A stretch of DNA of 22,706 nt from CAZLGM01 sp964558875 (lineage in GTDB: Bacteria; Desulfobacterota; Desulfobulbia; Desulfobulbales; Desulfocapsaceae). Made by a program: the position numbers and the translations under genes. The notes below the pieces were generated by a model that saw only the letters and a program-made list of their open reading frames with translations, had not been told where the DNA came from and did not search any database. Positions 8,549-16,157 of this stretch are shown here, one piece after another. The stretch's first letter is position 1. Every line of letters starts with the position of its first letter. Location of the stretch: the NCBI GenBank assembly GCA_964558875.1, contig CAZLGM010000021.1:1-22706 (forward strand), given 5' to 3'.

Positions 8549-9817
8549 GTGAATGACAATAAGAAAACACTGATATTTTTCTCAATTTTTTTAACTTTAG
8601 TTACTCTTGGAATAATTGACAGGTTTGTTTTGCCGTTGATATTGACTGATTCAATAAGCAAAAACAAAAATGCTCACCACTCACCTGAGGAATTCCTATA
8701 TCCGCCAAACTCAACATTTCATCACAGTACATCGGAGTTTTCCTATACAATTAAAATAAACTCATTAGGTTTCAGAGACCGTGAATGGAATGCAGAAAAA
8801 GAATCACCAAAACTGACAGTTCTGGCTATTGGTGATTCTTTCACATTTGGCTGGGGGGTAAATATCGAGGAATCTTGGCCAAAACTTATTGAAAAGTATT
8901 TTGTTTCAGCCGGTTACGATGTAGAGATTGCAAACCTGGGGAGGAGTGGTGGTACCCCTGAAACATATGCAAAAACCGCTAGAAGAGCGATCAAAACACT
9001 CAAACCGGACCTGATTATTTTAGGTACTCTGCAAGGAGACGATCTTTCTCAGTTAATAATTCGGAAACCGACAGCTGTCATTGAAAAGGAAAGCGGCTTA
9101 TCTTTTAAAAGTAGCCTCAAAGCTATCACCAACAGTTTGCTTCCAAATACTTATATGTTAATGAAAAAAAGGAAGTATAACAGACCGATTGGTCAGATAT
9201 GGAGGGGGCAGGCAAGATTTATATTAGCGAGTTTCGATGAGGAAGAGAAAAGAAGATATCATGCTCTTGATAAATCAATACAGGATAAGTTCATGAATGG
9301 TGATCTAAATCCTTATTTGATTGGCAAAGCCGTCCGAAATCCTCAATACTTCCGACAGATATTTGATACTGAAAATCCTCTTATCCTTGAAGGGTTGAGG
9401 AAGTTTGAGAATTATTATTCCCAGATAAGGAACATGGCTTATAAAGCCGGCGCCAAAGTGGTTGTTGTAAGTATTCCAAATGCTATTTTTACAACTGAGA
9501 CAGAGATGCACAATTGTAAGAATCTTGGCTTTTCCATCATTGAGGAAATGACAACAACCTACTTGCCGGATAGATTAATTCAACGGATATCTCAGAACCT
9601 TGATATCCCGTTCTTCTCTGTAACCAAAGACTTTCGTGCCTTTGCAGAGAAAACTCCGTTATTCTTTCAGTATGACTATCATTTTAATCGCCGTGGTCAT
9701 GAAATATTTGCCAAATTATTTTTTCCTCTACTCAGGAGTTGTGTTGTCTCTAAAAACGGTGCCACAACTTGGTCTGAGAACTGTTCAGTTAACAAATTAA
9801 CTCGGAACGATTCGTGA
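8549..9817 (+). CDS. SGNH/GDSL hydrolase-like membrane-anchored protein (2)
   Basis: This is a second SGNH-fold protein, 422 aa, with an N-terminal membrane anchor (residues about 7-30) and the rest presumably periplasmic. Block I is IGDSFTFGWG with D96 and S97, block II is in NLGRSGGTPETYA, block III is the variant LGTLQGDDL in which the usual Asn is Asp, and the catalytic pair is in DYHFNRRGH with D376 and H378. It starts at GTG, preceded by CCGGAA; no better in-frame ATG is near. It shares domain order with the preceding gene but differs outside the motifs, so the pair is probably an old duplication or two separately acquired partners. Likely role: O-acyl transfer or de-acylation of the polysaccharide. 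It is the last gene before a 467-bp gap. Confidence 0.85.
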   Translation: MNDNKKTLIFFSIFLTLVTLGIIDRFVLPLILTDSISKNKNAHHSPEEFLYPPNSTFHHSTSEFSYTIKINSLGFRDREWNAEKESPKLTVLAIGDSFTFGWGVNIEESWPKLIEKYFVSAGYDVEIANLGRSGGTPETYAKTARRAIKTLKPDLIILGTLQGDDLSQLIIRKPTAVIEKESGLSFKSSLKAITNSLLPNTYMLMKKRKYNRPIGQIWRGQARFILASFDEEEKRRYHALDKSIQDKFMNGDLNPYLIGKAVRNPQYFRQIFDTENPLILEGLRKFENYYSQIRNMAYKAGAKVVVVSIPNAIFTTETEMHNCKNLGFSIIEEMTTTYLPDRLIQRISQNLDIPFFSVTKDFRAFAEKTPLFFQYDYHFNRRGHEIFAKLFFPLLRSCVVSKNGATTWSENCSVNKLTRNDS

Positions 9818-10019
9818 ATAATCCGGGGAAACGGCTGTTTGCTCACATTCTCCACTTGGAAAGTTCATTCCCAATAGTCCCTCTGGAGAAGCATGTGTAA
9901 GCCTGAAATCCCTACTTCTGGCTATCCTGAAAACAGGAGAGACGCAGTGTTTGTAAGGTTTCAGTTGGACAGGTGTACGTGTTAAAGTAATATAAAAATA
10001 ATACCTGATCACCCTAAAG
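9818..10019. other. gene-poor region, left part
   Basis: No convincing gene is seen. There is a small perfect hairpin TCCTG-AAAA-CAGGA at 9925-9938 without a T-tract. The stretch GTTGGACAGGTGTA at 9964-9977 matches 13 of 14 bases of the right arm (read on the minus strand) of the inverted-repeat element that follows, suggesting remnants of related elements. A minus-strand open frame across 9797-10069 has no recognisable domain. Confidence 0.4.
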
Positions 10020-10205
10020 CTCGGCCTAACACAAGGTGTTGTCGATTTACCAGTTGAGCCTCCGGTCAAGGATCATACTTTCTTGGATAATAGTACTCTG
10101 TATTATATCGGTATTTCACGGTTTACAGTAAACTTTGGTTTTGATGCACGATCCTTGAAATACACCTGTCAAACCGACAACACTTCTTTGTCAGTCAAGG
10201 CTGAG
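10020..10205. repeat. imperfect inverted-repeat element, MITE-like
   Basis: Two arms mirror each other. GTGTTGTCG at 10036-10044 pairs with CGACAACAC at 10175-10183, and TCAAGGATC at 10066-10074 pairs with GATCCTTGA at 10150-10158. Between these, the arms keep partial similarity (TTT..CAG.TG). An outer block CTCGGCCT (10020-10027) matches AGGCTGAG (10198-10205) with one difference. The centre holds another palindrome, GTTTAC-A-GTAAAC (10121-10133). The shape, about 150-190 bp with arms of 40-55 bp and no transposase, fits a miniature inverted-repeat transposable element or a decayed insertion sequence. No target-site duplication is evident. One frame stays open through the element to a stop at 10215-10217 but has no plausible start. 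Confidence 0.55.
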
Positions 10206-10296
10206 AATCATTGGTAATCAGAAAAGAATAAGTTGAGATTGTTTTGATTGCAGCTCAACTCGATCGTTACCCAATCATAAATTCATGGGAATATCT

Positions 10297-10941
10297 ATGG
10301 GAGATACCAAACAGTTCTTTGATGAATACGCGCATGATTTCGATGCGTTATACGGAGTGCAAAAGAATATTTTTAATCAGATTGTTAATCCTATATTCAG
10401 AAAGAGTATGAGATTACGTTTTGAAAAAACAATGGAATATGCGGATCCAATACGTGGCAAAACGGTTTTTGATATTGGCTGTGGCCCTGGACATTATTCT
10501 ATCGCGCTCTCAAAAGCTGGAGCCAAAAGAGTCACAGGCATTGATTTTGCGGATGAGATGATCAATATAGCAAAGCAACGATCAAAAGAAGAAAATGTTT
10601 TCCATAAATGCGAATTTCAAATTGCCGATATTTTTGGTTTTGAGATAAGTAAAAAATTTGATTACTCAATATTGATGGGATTTATGGACTATATAGCAGA
10701 CCCTGCTGAATTGATAAAAAAGGTTATAACATTAACTGACGATAAAATATTCTTTAGCTTTCCTAAAGAAGGAGGGCTATTGGCAGCACAACGAAAACTT
10801 CGATATAGAAAAAGATGCCCTCTTTATCTGTATAGAAAGAACGATTTGATTGGTTTATTTTCTGATTTTACTCCTTTGAAATATCAAATTGAAGAAATCA
10901 GCCGTGATTTTTATGTAACGTTATTTCTGAAAGATGAATGA
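10297..10941 (+). CDS. class I SAM-dependent methyltransferase
   Basis: This is a small methyltransferase of 214 aa. SAM motif I is VFDIGCGPGHYS at residues 57-68, followed by the acidic end of strand 2 (GIDFADEMI) and motif II around QIADIF. The N-terminus FFDEYAHDFDALYG is typical of type-11/12 methyltransferases acting on small molecules. I start at the ATG at 10297 because GGGA at 10287-10290 lies 6 nt upstream; an ATG four codons earlier is possible. The stop overlaps the next gene by 8 bp, so it is coupled to the polysaccharide deacetylase and probably serves the same glycan. Substrate unknown. Confidence 0.85.
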   Translation: MGDTKQFFDEYAHDFDALYGVQKNIFNQIVNPIFRKSMRLRFEKTMEYADPIRGKTVFDIGCGPGHYSIALSKAGAKRVTGIDFADEMINIAKQRSKEENVFHKCEFQIADIFGFEISKKFDYSILMGFMDYIADPAELIKKVITLTDDKIFFSFPKEGGLLAAQRKLRYRKRCPLYLYRKNDLIGLFSDFTPLKYQIEEISRDFYVTLFLKDE

Positions 10942-11809
10942 TATGGAAGATATCCTTTCAATTGATGTCGAAGATTGGTTTCATATTCTTGAGTTGGATT
11001 CAACACCTAATCTACATGAATGGGGAGGTATGGAATCTCGAGTCGAGTATAACTTCCTCAGTATATTAGATATTCTTGAAGAAAAAAATATCAAAGCCAC
11101 TTGCTTTTTTCTTGGCTGGATAGCTGAGAAATTTCCTAGAATAGTGAAAGAGGCATCTGCCAGAAAACACGAAATTGCCTCTCACGGTTATGCCCATCAG
11201 CTCGTATATACTCAAACAGAGAAACAATTTTTTGAGGATATCAGCAAAACGAAACAGATATTGGAAGACATTTCAAGCAGCGAAGTTATCGGCTACAGGG
11301 CGCCTGGGTTTTCAATTATTCCGGAGACATCTTGGGCTTTTGATCAATTAGCTCAAGCAGGCTATAAGTATGATTCCTCTTTATTTCCTGCAAAACGAGG
11401 GCACGGTTATTTTTTAGAATCAAAATTATTTCCTTTTAAAATTCAAAATTCCGATTTTTACGAATTCCCGATAACAGTTGCTCCCATCATGTCAAAAAAC
11501 ATCTGTTTTTTTGGCGGAGGACACTTGAGGCTCTTCCCCTATTGGCTGATAAAAATTATGGCAAAACGGGTAGCTAAAGAAAATAGACCGGTAATATATT
11601 ACGTTCATCCAAGAGAGGTTGACATCAGTCAACCAAGACTGGATATGAATTTAAAAAGGCGATTTAAATCGTATATAAATTTAAAAACCACTCGAGTTAA
11701 ATTACAAAAAATTATTGAAAACAACGAGTTCATTTCATTTGCCGGATTCTTAAAAAAATATGATTTTTATTTTCAGGAAACTGCAAGGAATGTTCTCCTG
11801 ACATCTTAG
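10934..11809 (+). CDS. polysaccharide deacetylase, NodB domain with DUF3473-like tail (PEP-CTERM/XrtA-locus type)
   Basis: This is a metal-dependent carbohydrate esterase (CE4-like) that removes N-acetyl groups from polysaccharide. Motif 1 is SIDVEDWFH (D11, D14), the zinc histidines are in SHGYAH (H84, H88), and motif 3 is GYRAPGFS (R122). The N-terminal DVEDWFH form and the C-terminal stretch from YYVHPREVD through QPRLDMNLKRRF, then YINLKTT, match the subfamily found in exosortase A/PEP-CTERM EPS loci. There is no signal peptide, as is usual for that subfamily. Length 291 aa is typical. Start could also be the ATG at 10943, which has better spacing from GAAAG. It overlaps the methyltransferase stop. 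No exosortase gene is in this window. It ends convergently with the minus-strand nucleotidyltransferase gene. Confidence 0.92.
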   Translation: MNDMEDILSIDVEDWFHILELDSTPNLHEWGGMESRVEYNFLSILDILEEKNIKATCFFLGWIAEKFPRIVKEASARKHEIASHGYAHQLVYTQTEKQFFEDISKTKQILEDISSSEVIGYRAPGFSIIPETSWAFDQLAQAGYKYDSSLFPAKRGHGYFLESKLFPFKIQNSDFYEFPITVAPIMSKNICFFGGGHLRLFPYWLIKIMAKRVAKENRPVIYYVHPREVDISQPRLDMNLKRRFKSYINLKTTRVKLQKIIENNEFISFAGFLKKYDFYFQETARNVLLTS

Positions 11810-11810
11810 A

Positions 11811-11825
11811 GCAGCCGACTGCTGC
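11811..11825. other. short hairpin between convergent genes
   Basis: GCAGC-CGACT-GCTGC lies just after the deacetylase stop, with a T-run only about 20 nt later. It may help end transcription between the convergent genes, but it is weak as an intrinsic terminator. Confidence 0.25.
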
Positions 11826-11931
11826 AGCCGATTATAAAAGTCGTTTTTAAAGACGGTTTCAAAGTGATTGAACTGTAAAGAGTTGGAGATACGGTGCAGT
11901 TAAGCCAGTGTTCGTACGCAATATGGGCCTA

Positions 11932-13155
11932 TCAAGCCAGGAATGATTTGAAAATTTTGTAGATACCTTGAATGGTGCGGAGCAGATAGAGAAAAGGGAG
12001 CAAGGGCTTGAGTGAAGTGTTGTATTTGTTCAGCATATAGTCTCCGGCAGGGAAAAAATGTTCCTTCAATAAACAAAGCCGTGCCTTCCAGCCTGGTAGA
12101 ACTTTAAAATTTGAATACATAATACCAATCTGTGACTCGCCGATCCCTTCTTTAAACATCTCACCTGTTGAGTGCGCTGACAATTGTTCGATAACGTAAG
12201 TTGGAATGGTAGTTCCCAGGATTTTCTTTGTTGTTGTCACTCTGTCCAGGCATATTGAACAGACTTTTTTCTCGACTGACAATCGAATGAAGCTCTTCCA
12301 GTCTTTTTCTGTAAAAGAGTTGCATAATAGATGAACATCATACGTCCAGATAAGCCTGTCATCAATACCTTCCGCCCGATGGACAATCAGGTGCATGCAA
12401 ATAAAAAGCAACGAATAGACGTTGTTGAGGCCGTATGCATATTCTGAGATTTCTTTTACAATGATACTATTTTGAAATAGTTCATCATATGGAAGAAGGC
12501 TGAAAAAAAGATGATGATTGCTTATTGCCCAATGACAATCCAGGGCATGAGTAACTCCAAGTTTGTCTTTCTTCACACAGGTAAATTCATAGCTTATAAA
12601 TTCACCTTGGATTGCATTTGGCCGATGATATCCAATTGCTTGCAGGATTTCCCAGGCGTCTATAGTTGTCTTTTTATCCAGGAAGAGTAGATCAGTGTCG
12701 CAGCGAGTACGCAGGTATGGCTTTGGGTAATGACAGTAACCTAGAGTCACCCCTTTTATGAGCAGCGGGAAGATGTTGTTTTCTGCCAGCTTGTTTAAAA
12801 CGATGTTTAACTCATATGTAGCGGCCATTTCTGTAGCCGCTTCATTCCTTAAATAAGCTAACAGTTTTTTTTGAAGTGAAGTGGGGATCGTTTCCCAGGC
12901 TTCTGTCTTGAGAAGGAGGTGGCTGCACATGGCGAGTATGCCATGTGAAAGTGCCGTTTCAATAACAACTTCTTCTGACTCTGTCTTTACACGACTGTTT
13001 GTCCATGGCCAGTTAGGTGTCTTTTGCCGAAGGATATCGATAAACCAGCGATTAGCGGTCTTTTGAATATTTGCTGATTCCTCCTCTGTTGGTCGCATAA
13101 TGATCGTTAGTACTTCATGAAATTTAAAAAATGATGGAAAGTGATTCAATGACAA
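11932..13155 (-). CDS. nucleotidyltransferase-family protein (PF14907-like)
   Basis: This 407-aa protein resembles the 'uncharacterised nucleotidyltransferase' family PF14907 often found in bacterial EPS and peptide-modification loci. The Pol-beta-type signature is LLIKGVTLGY (K134-G135) followed by RTRCDTDLLF, whose D153 and D155 would bind metal. The rest is mostly helical. I keep the TTG start at 13155 because the segment FHEVLTIIMRPTEEE, upstream of the first in-frame ATG (13098), looks like the family's first helix. No good Shine-Dalgarno is visible for any start. It is the third gene of the minus-strand block, 85 bp after the GT4 gene. Its biochemical role in EPS loci is not established. 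It might modify a sugar, lipid or protein with a nucleotide, or be a non-catalytic relative. Confidence 0.75.
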   Translation of the reverse strand: MSLNHFPSFFKFHEVLTIIMRPTEEESANIQKTANRWFIDILRQKTPNWPWTNSRVKTESEEVVIETALSHGILAMCSHLLLKTEAWETIPTSLQKKLLAYLRNEAATEMAATYELNIVLNKLAENNIFPLLIKGVTLGYCHYPKPYLRTRCDTDLLFLDKKTTIDAWEILQAIGYHRPNAIQGEFISYEFTCVKKDKLGVTHALDCHWAISNHHLFFSLLPYDELFQNSIIVKEISEYAYGLNNVYSLLFICMHLIVHRAEGIDDRLIWTYDVHLLCNSFTEKDWKSFIRLSVEKKVCSICLDRVTTTKKILGTTIPTYVIEQLSAHSTGEMFKEGIGESQIGIMYSNFKVLPGWKARLCLLKEHFFPAGDYMLNKYNTSLKPLLPFLYLLRTIQGIYKIFKSFLA

Positions 13156-13240
13156 GAAATAAGTTTATGCTTCACTATCCTACAGTATGCCTGTACAAGA
13201 GAGATAGATTACTATTCCGATATCTGCCAAAGCTTCCTGG

Positions 13241-14500
13241 TTAATTTTGATTTATTGTTTTTGATTGCTTTTCTTTAATATCCTTCAGGATTATGTGCCA
13301 TTGATCCATCACGGTTTTCTTGGAAAAATTGTTGTGATAGGCATTAAAGGCATTCAGACTCCATCTGTCTATAATATCGGAGGCATGGGCCATCTGTAAT
13401 AATCGCTCAATGATGTAATCTAAATTTTTTTCCTCAAGATGCATACCGACATCATATTTTTTGATCCAGTGGGCAATGGATGAATCCTGCGGTCCATGGT
13501 ACAGCACAGGTTTCCCGATGGCCAGTGAACCAAAAAATTTTGATGGAACCACAATTCCAACAGAGCCTTGACGAAGGCTGAGCAAATGGATGTCGGCTGA
13601 GGCCAGTCTGGTTTCAAGCTCACTTTCATCACAGAAACCGGCTAAACGGATATTTGTATCCGAAGGTAAGAGGGCTGAGTGTAATTCTTCAGCCCTGGCT
13701 CCTCTGCACCCGAAACAGAATCCGATGTCATCTGTTTTTTCTCTGACTCTGCGGGCCAATTGAAGAAAGAGTTTATATTCGTGAGATTTACCCAGGTTGC
13801 CGGAATAAAGGAGGCCGAGCTTTGCTTTGCCGAACAGCTTTTTTCTGACATTATTATCGGGCTCAGGAATTGTCTGGGGTTCGACAAGAGCCCAGGGAAC
13901 AAGAGTAGCCCTTGCAGCTTGATGGGAGTAGCGGTCAAGCAGTCTTCGCATGCATGAACCAATATCGACGCAAAGATCCATACTTTTATAGGCCCAGGCC
14001 ATTACTGGTTTGAATCGTTCAGCCAGTTTGGCTACCAGGCTGTCTGGCTGATCAGCGATAATTGCTTCCGGGAAGAGATCATAACTCCAGAAAACGATCT
14101 GGTTTGATTTTGAAAAAAATTTGATTAATGGAAAAAGGAGCTGAACAAATTGTGGGTCGGTTCCAATGATGAGAGTCTCATTTTTAAAGTGTCTCATCCG
14201 CCATCCCCACTGAACCATTAATATTGCGGCATTGAGGAGCCTGGATAAGGGTTTGGATTGATCGAAGGAAGGGCGTCTGAATCGTTGAATATCGACGCCC
14301 TTCCATTTTTCCTGCTGCCTGACTATCTTTTTTTTCGGATATCGGCACCATCTGTTGCTTGTAAAAACGGTTACCTCCCAACCGCGCAAGGCTAACTCTT
14401 CAGCAAACTCACCAAAATGGCGGGCACTGACCACATCGTCGGGATAAAAAAAATGATAAATCAGGTAAAGCCTGTTTGAGCTGATGTTGTCTTGGGTCAT
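13241..14500 (-). CDS. GT4-family glycosyltransferase, WcaI/WbuB-like
   Basis: This is a predicted GT-B glycosyltransferase of 419 aa. The N-terminus (YLIYHFFYPDDVVSARHFGEFAEELALRG, given in two parts: YHFFYPDD near residue 15, then the HFGEFAEEL helix) is that of the WcaI/WbuB group, which includes colanic-acid and N-acetyl-fucosamine transferases. The linker has FWSYDLFPEAII near 119. The donor domain begins LGLLYSGNLGKSHE near 229 and has the group's VPSKFFGSLAIGKPVL block near 320 in place of a classic EX7E. It lies 47 bp downstream of the GDP-mannose epimerase gene in the same direction. A GDP-sugar donor such as GDP-L-galactose is therefore worth considering, but this is inference from context only. 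Confidence 0.9.
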   Translation of the reverse strand: MTQDNISSNRLYLIYHFFYPDDVVSARHFGEFAEELALRGWEVTVFTSNRWCRYPKKKIVRQQEKWKGVDIQRFRRPSFDQSKPLSRLLNAAILMVQWGWRMRHFKNETLIIGTDPQFVQLLFPLIKFFSKSNQIVFWSYDLFPEAIIADQPDSLVAKLAERFKPVMAWAYKSMDLCVDIGSCMRRLLDRYSHQAARATLVPWALVEPQTIPEPDNNVRKKLFGKAKLGLLYSGNLGKSHEYKLFLQLARRVREKTDDIGFCFGCRGARAEELHSALLPSDTNIRLAGFCDESELETRLASADIHLLSLRQGSVGIVVPSKFFGSLAIGKPVLYHGPQDSSIAHWIKKYDVGMHLEEKNLDYIIERLLQMAHASDIIDRWSLNAFNAYHNNFSKKTVMDQWHIILKDIKEKQSKTINQN

Positions 14501-14547
14501 GTCGTAACTGAAAGCTTAACCTTGTTGATCAATAAGGTTGCCTGTGC

Positions 14548-15525
14548 CTATTCGGCTGCTTGTTTAGCCGCTTCGATCTCTTTCTCGATCCATTTATAGG
14601 TTATCTCCATGCCCTTGTACAACGGTTTGTTTGGTCGCCAGCCTAGTTTTTCCGCAATGAGCCGATTGTCTGAATTTCTTCCTCTAACACCAAGAGGACC
14701 GGGTATATGTTTGATGGTTACTTCTTTACCTGCAATTTTCATTGCCATTTCCGCAAGTTGATTAATGGTAACCATCTCATCGGAACCGATGTTCACAGGC
14801 CCCGACCAATCGGAACGAGTGAGGCGTAAAGTTGCTTCAAGACATTCATCTACGTACATGAATGATCTTGTCTGCTTACCGTCTCCCCACATTTCAATCT
14901 CACCACCTTCCTTACACATGGCCACTTTGCGGCACATTGCTGCCGGGGCTTTTTCCCGGCCACCCTGCCAAGTCCCTTCCGGGCCGAATATATTATGATA
15001 TCTTGCAACCCTGACTTCCATTCCAAAGTTGCGCTGATAGGCAAAATAGAGTCTTTCACTAAACAGTTTTTCCCAGCCATAATCACTGTCTGGATTTGCA
15101 GGGTAGGCTGAGTCTTCAGCGAGATTCGGGTTGTCCGGTTCAAGTTGGTTATCCTGGGGATAAATGCATGCTGATGATGAGTAGAAGATACGTTTAATGT
15201 TTCGTTTATGTGCAATATCCAGGACATTGAGATTAATCATTGCCGAGTTGTGCATAATATCCGCGTCGTTTTCTCCGGTAAAGACAAAACCGGCTCCTCC
15301 CATATCGGCAGCAAACTGAAATACTTCATCAAACCTTCTGTCGATGGCATGTCTGCATGTATAGGGGTCTCGAAGATCGCCGATCATAAAATCATCAGCA
15401 TCGGTCGTTCCGAATTCGGGAAATTTCAAATCAATTCCTCTAACCCAAAAACCTTCTCGTTTTAAACGTTTAACCATATGGTGTCCAATAAAGCCACCTG
15501 CACCACATACCAGAGCGCTTTTCAT
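14548..15525 (-). CDS. GDP-mannose 3,5-epimerase-like NAD-dependent epimerase
   Basis: This extended SDR enzyme of 325 aa closely resembles GDP-mannose 3',5'-epimerase (GME), the enzyme that makes GDP-L-galactose and GDP-L-gulose, best known from plant vitamin C synthesis. The dinucleotide loop is GAGGFIG (8-14). AADMGGAGF (72-80), SSSACIYP with catalytic Cys120, Y149-x3-K153 (DYGWEKL), GGREKAPAA with Lys192, EMWGDGKQTRSF (211-222), VNIGSDEMV and GVRGRNSDN (Arg281/283) match the plant GME blocks and catalytic residues as I remember them. The ATG has a strong Shine-Dalgarno GGAGG (complement at 15535-15539) 9 nt away. It is first in the minus-strand block and likely sets its expression. A related sugar-nucleotide epimerase is the alternative. 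Confidence 0.88.
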   Translation of the reverse strand: MKSALVCGAGGFIGHHMVKRLKREGFWVRGIDLKFPEFGTTDADDFMIGDLRDPYTCRHAIDRRFDEVFQFAADMGGAGFVFTGENDADIMHNSAMINLNVLDIAHKRNIKRIFYSSSACIYPQDNQLEPDNPNLAEDSAYPANPDSDYGWEKLFSERLYFAYQRNFGMEVRVARYHNIFGPEGTWQGGREKAPAAMCRKVAMCKEGGEIEMWGDGKQTRSFMYVDECLEATLRLTRSDWSGPVNIGSDEMVTINQLAEMAMKIAGKEVTIKHIPGPLGVRGRNSDNRLIAEKLGWRPNKPLYKGMEITYKWIEKEIEAAKQAAE

Positions 15526-15534
15526 ATTTTAGAT

Positions 15535-15539
15535 CCTCC
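15535..15539 (-). promoter_or_regulatory. strong Shine-Dalgarno of the GDP-mannose epimerase gene
   Basis: On the minus strand the sequence GGAGG lies 9 nt before the ATG. It is the strongest ribosome binding site in the window and fixes the start of this gene. Confidence 0.8.
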
Positions 15540-15540
15540 G

Positions 15541-16157
15541 AAGATTTTTTATTTATTATTGGAAATTCTGTTATGAATGATGAGCAGACTGTATCATTCA
15601 ACATGGTAAAATTGAAGAACAAATACTATAATAACAGGTGTTATCGGTTGAATTAATTAATTTTTAATATTTTTTCTGATTATCAGGAGATTTTCTTGGT
15701 AACTTAGTTTGTTGCATCTTATCTTCAGTTACGCTACAGGGATAAATCAGAAAAGATAATGTTGATCAGGATAAGATTGCATGTATCTTGTAGTTTGTCA
15801 CGCCTATAAACCAGTGAGGGACGCTGTTAAGCCTAACCTTGTATGGAATTCATTTTTTTCTCTGCTGCTGGGAAGTTACGTATGGGATATGTGCAGGCTG
15901 AAAAAATGATTCATCGGTTGTATCTGGAAAATGGGTTTTTCTTTATAAACAAGAAACTTTGCCCGGGACAGCCTCCCAGACACTGGGTATCTATATTCGT
16001 ATTATCGTGAGTTTTTAAAATGCTGGCAGTGGTAGCTAGTGTTACTGTCTGAACAACCGGGCTGTGCCAATTTGCCTTTTAGCTGTATTGGAAAGCAAGG
16101 ATTCACTTTAAACAAGTAGTTGATTAATGGACCGATAGCATTGTTACCGGAGACAAT
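15541..16157. other. 617-bp divergent intergenic control region
   Basis: No gene is seen. The region separates the minus-strand epimerase block from the plus-strand methyltransferase/fucose synthase genes and should hold promoters for both. It is very AT-rich near 15640-15680. It contains two palindromes, ATAACA-GG-TGTTAT at 15631-15644 and CTGAT-T-ATCAG at 15676-15686. On the minus strand TATAGT, with a poor -35 (TTCAAC) 16 nt upstream, could be a sigma-70 promoter overlapping the first palindrome. No sigma-54 site was found here. Confidence 0.5.
15631..15644. promoter_or_regulatory. 14-bp palindrome, candidate operator
   Basis: ATAACA-GG-TGTTAT is a perfect dyad about 105 bp upstream of the epimerase start. 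It overlaps a weak minus-strand promoter candidate, the arrangement expected for a dimeric regulator site. No regulator gene is nearby to assign it to. Confidence 0.3.

Noticed and set aside
9797..10069. Minus-strand open frame of 90 codons in the gene-poor gap
   Set aside because: No domain and no clear ribosome binding site were seen, and it runs into the SGNH gene and the inverted-repeat element.
15799..15833. Resemblance to a GEMM (c-di-GMP) riboswitch: CACGC, then AAACC, a GTGA loop and GGGACGC
   Set aside because: The GGCAAACC and GACGCAAAGCC cores are not intact, the first stem is almost absent, and the next gene is over 300 bp away. The match is too loose, though tempting given the PilZ domain nearby.
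15881..15901. GG-N10-GC spacing near the TGGGATATGTGCAGGC sequence, as in a sigma-54 promoter
   Set aside because: Only the GG and GC pairs match; the remaining consensus bases do not.
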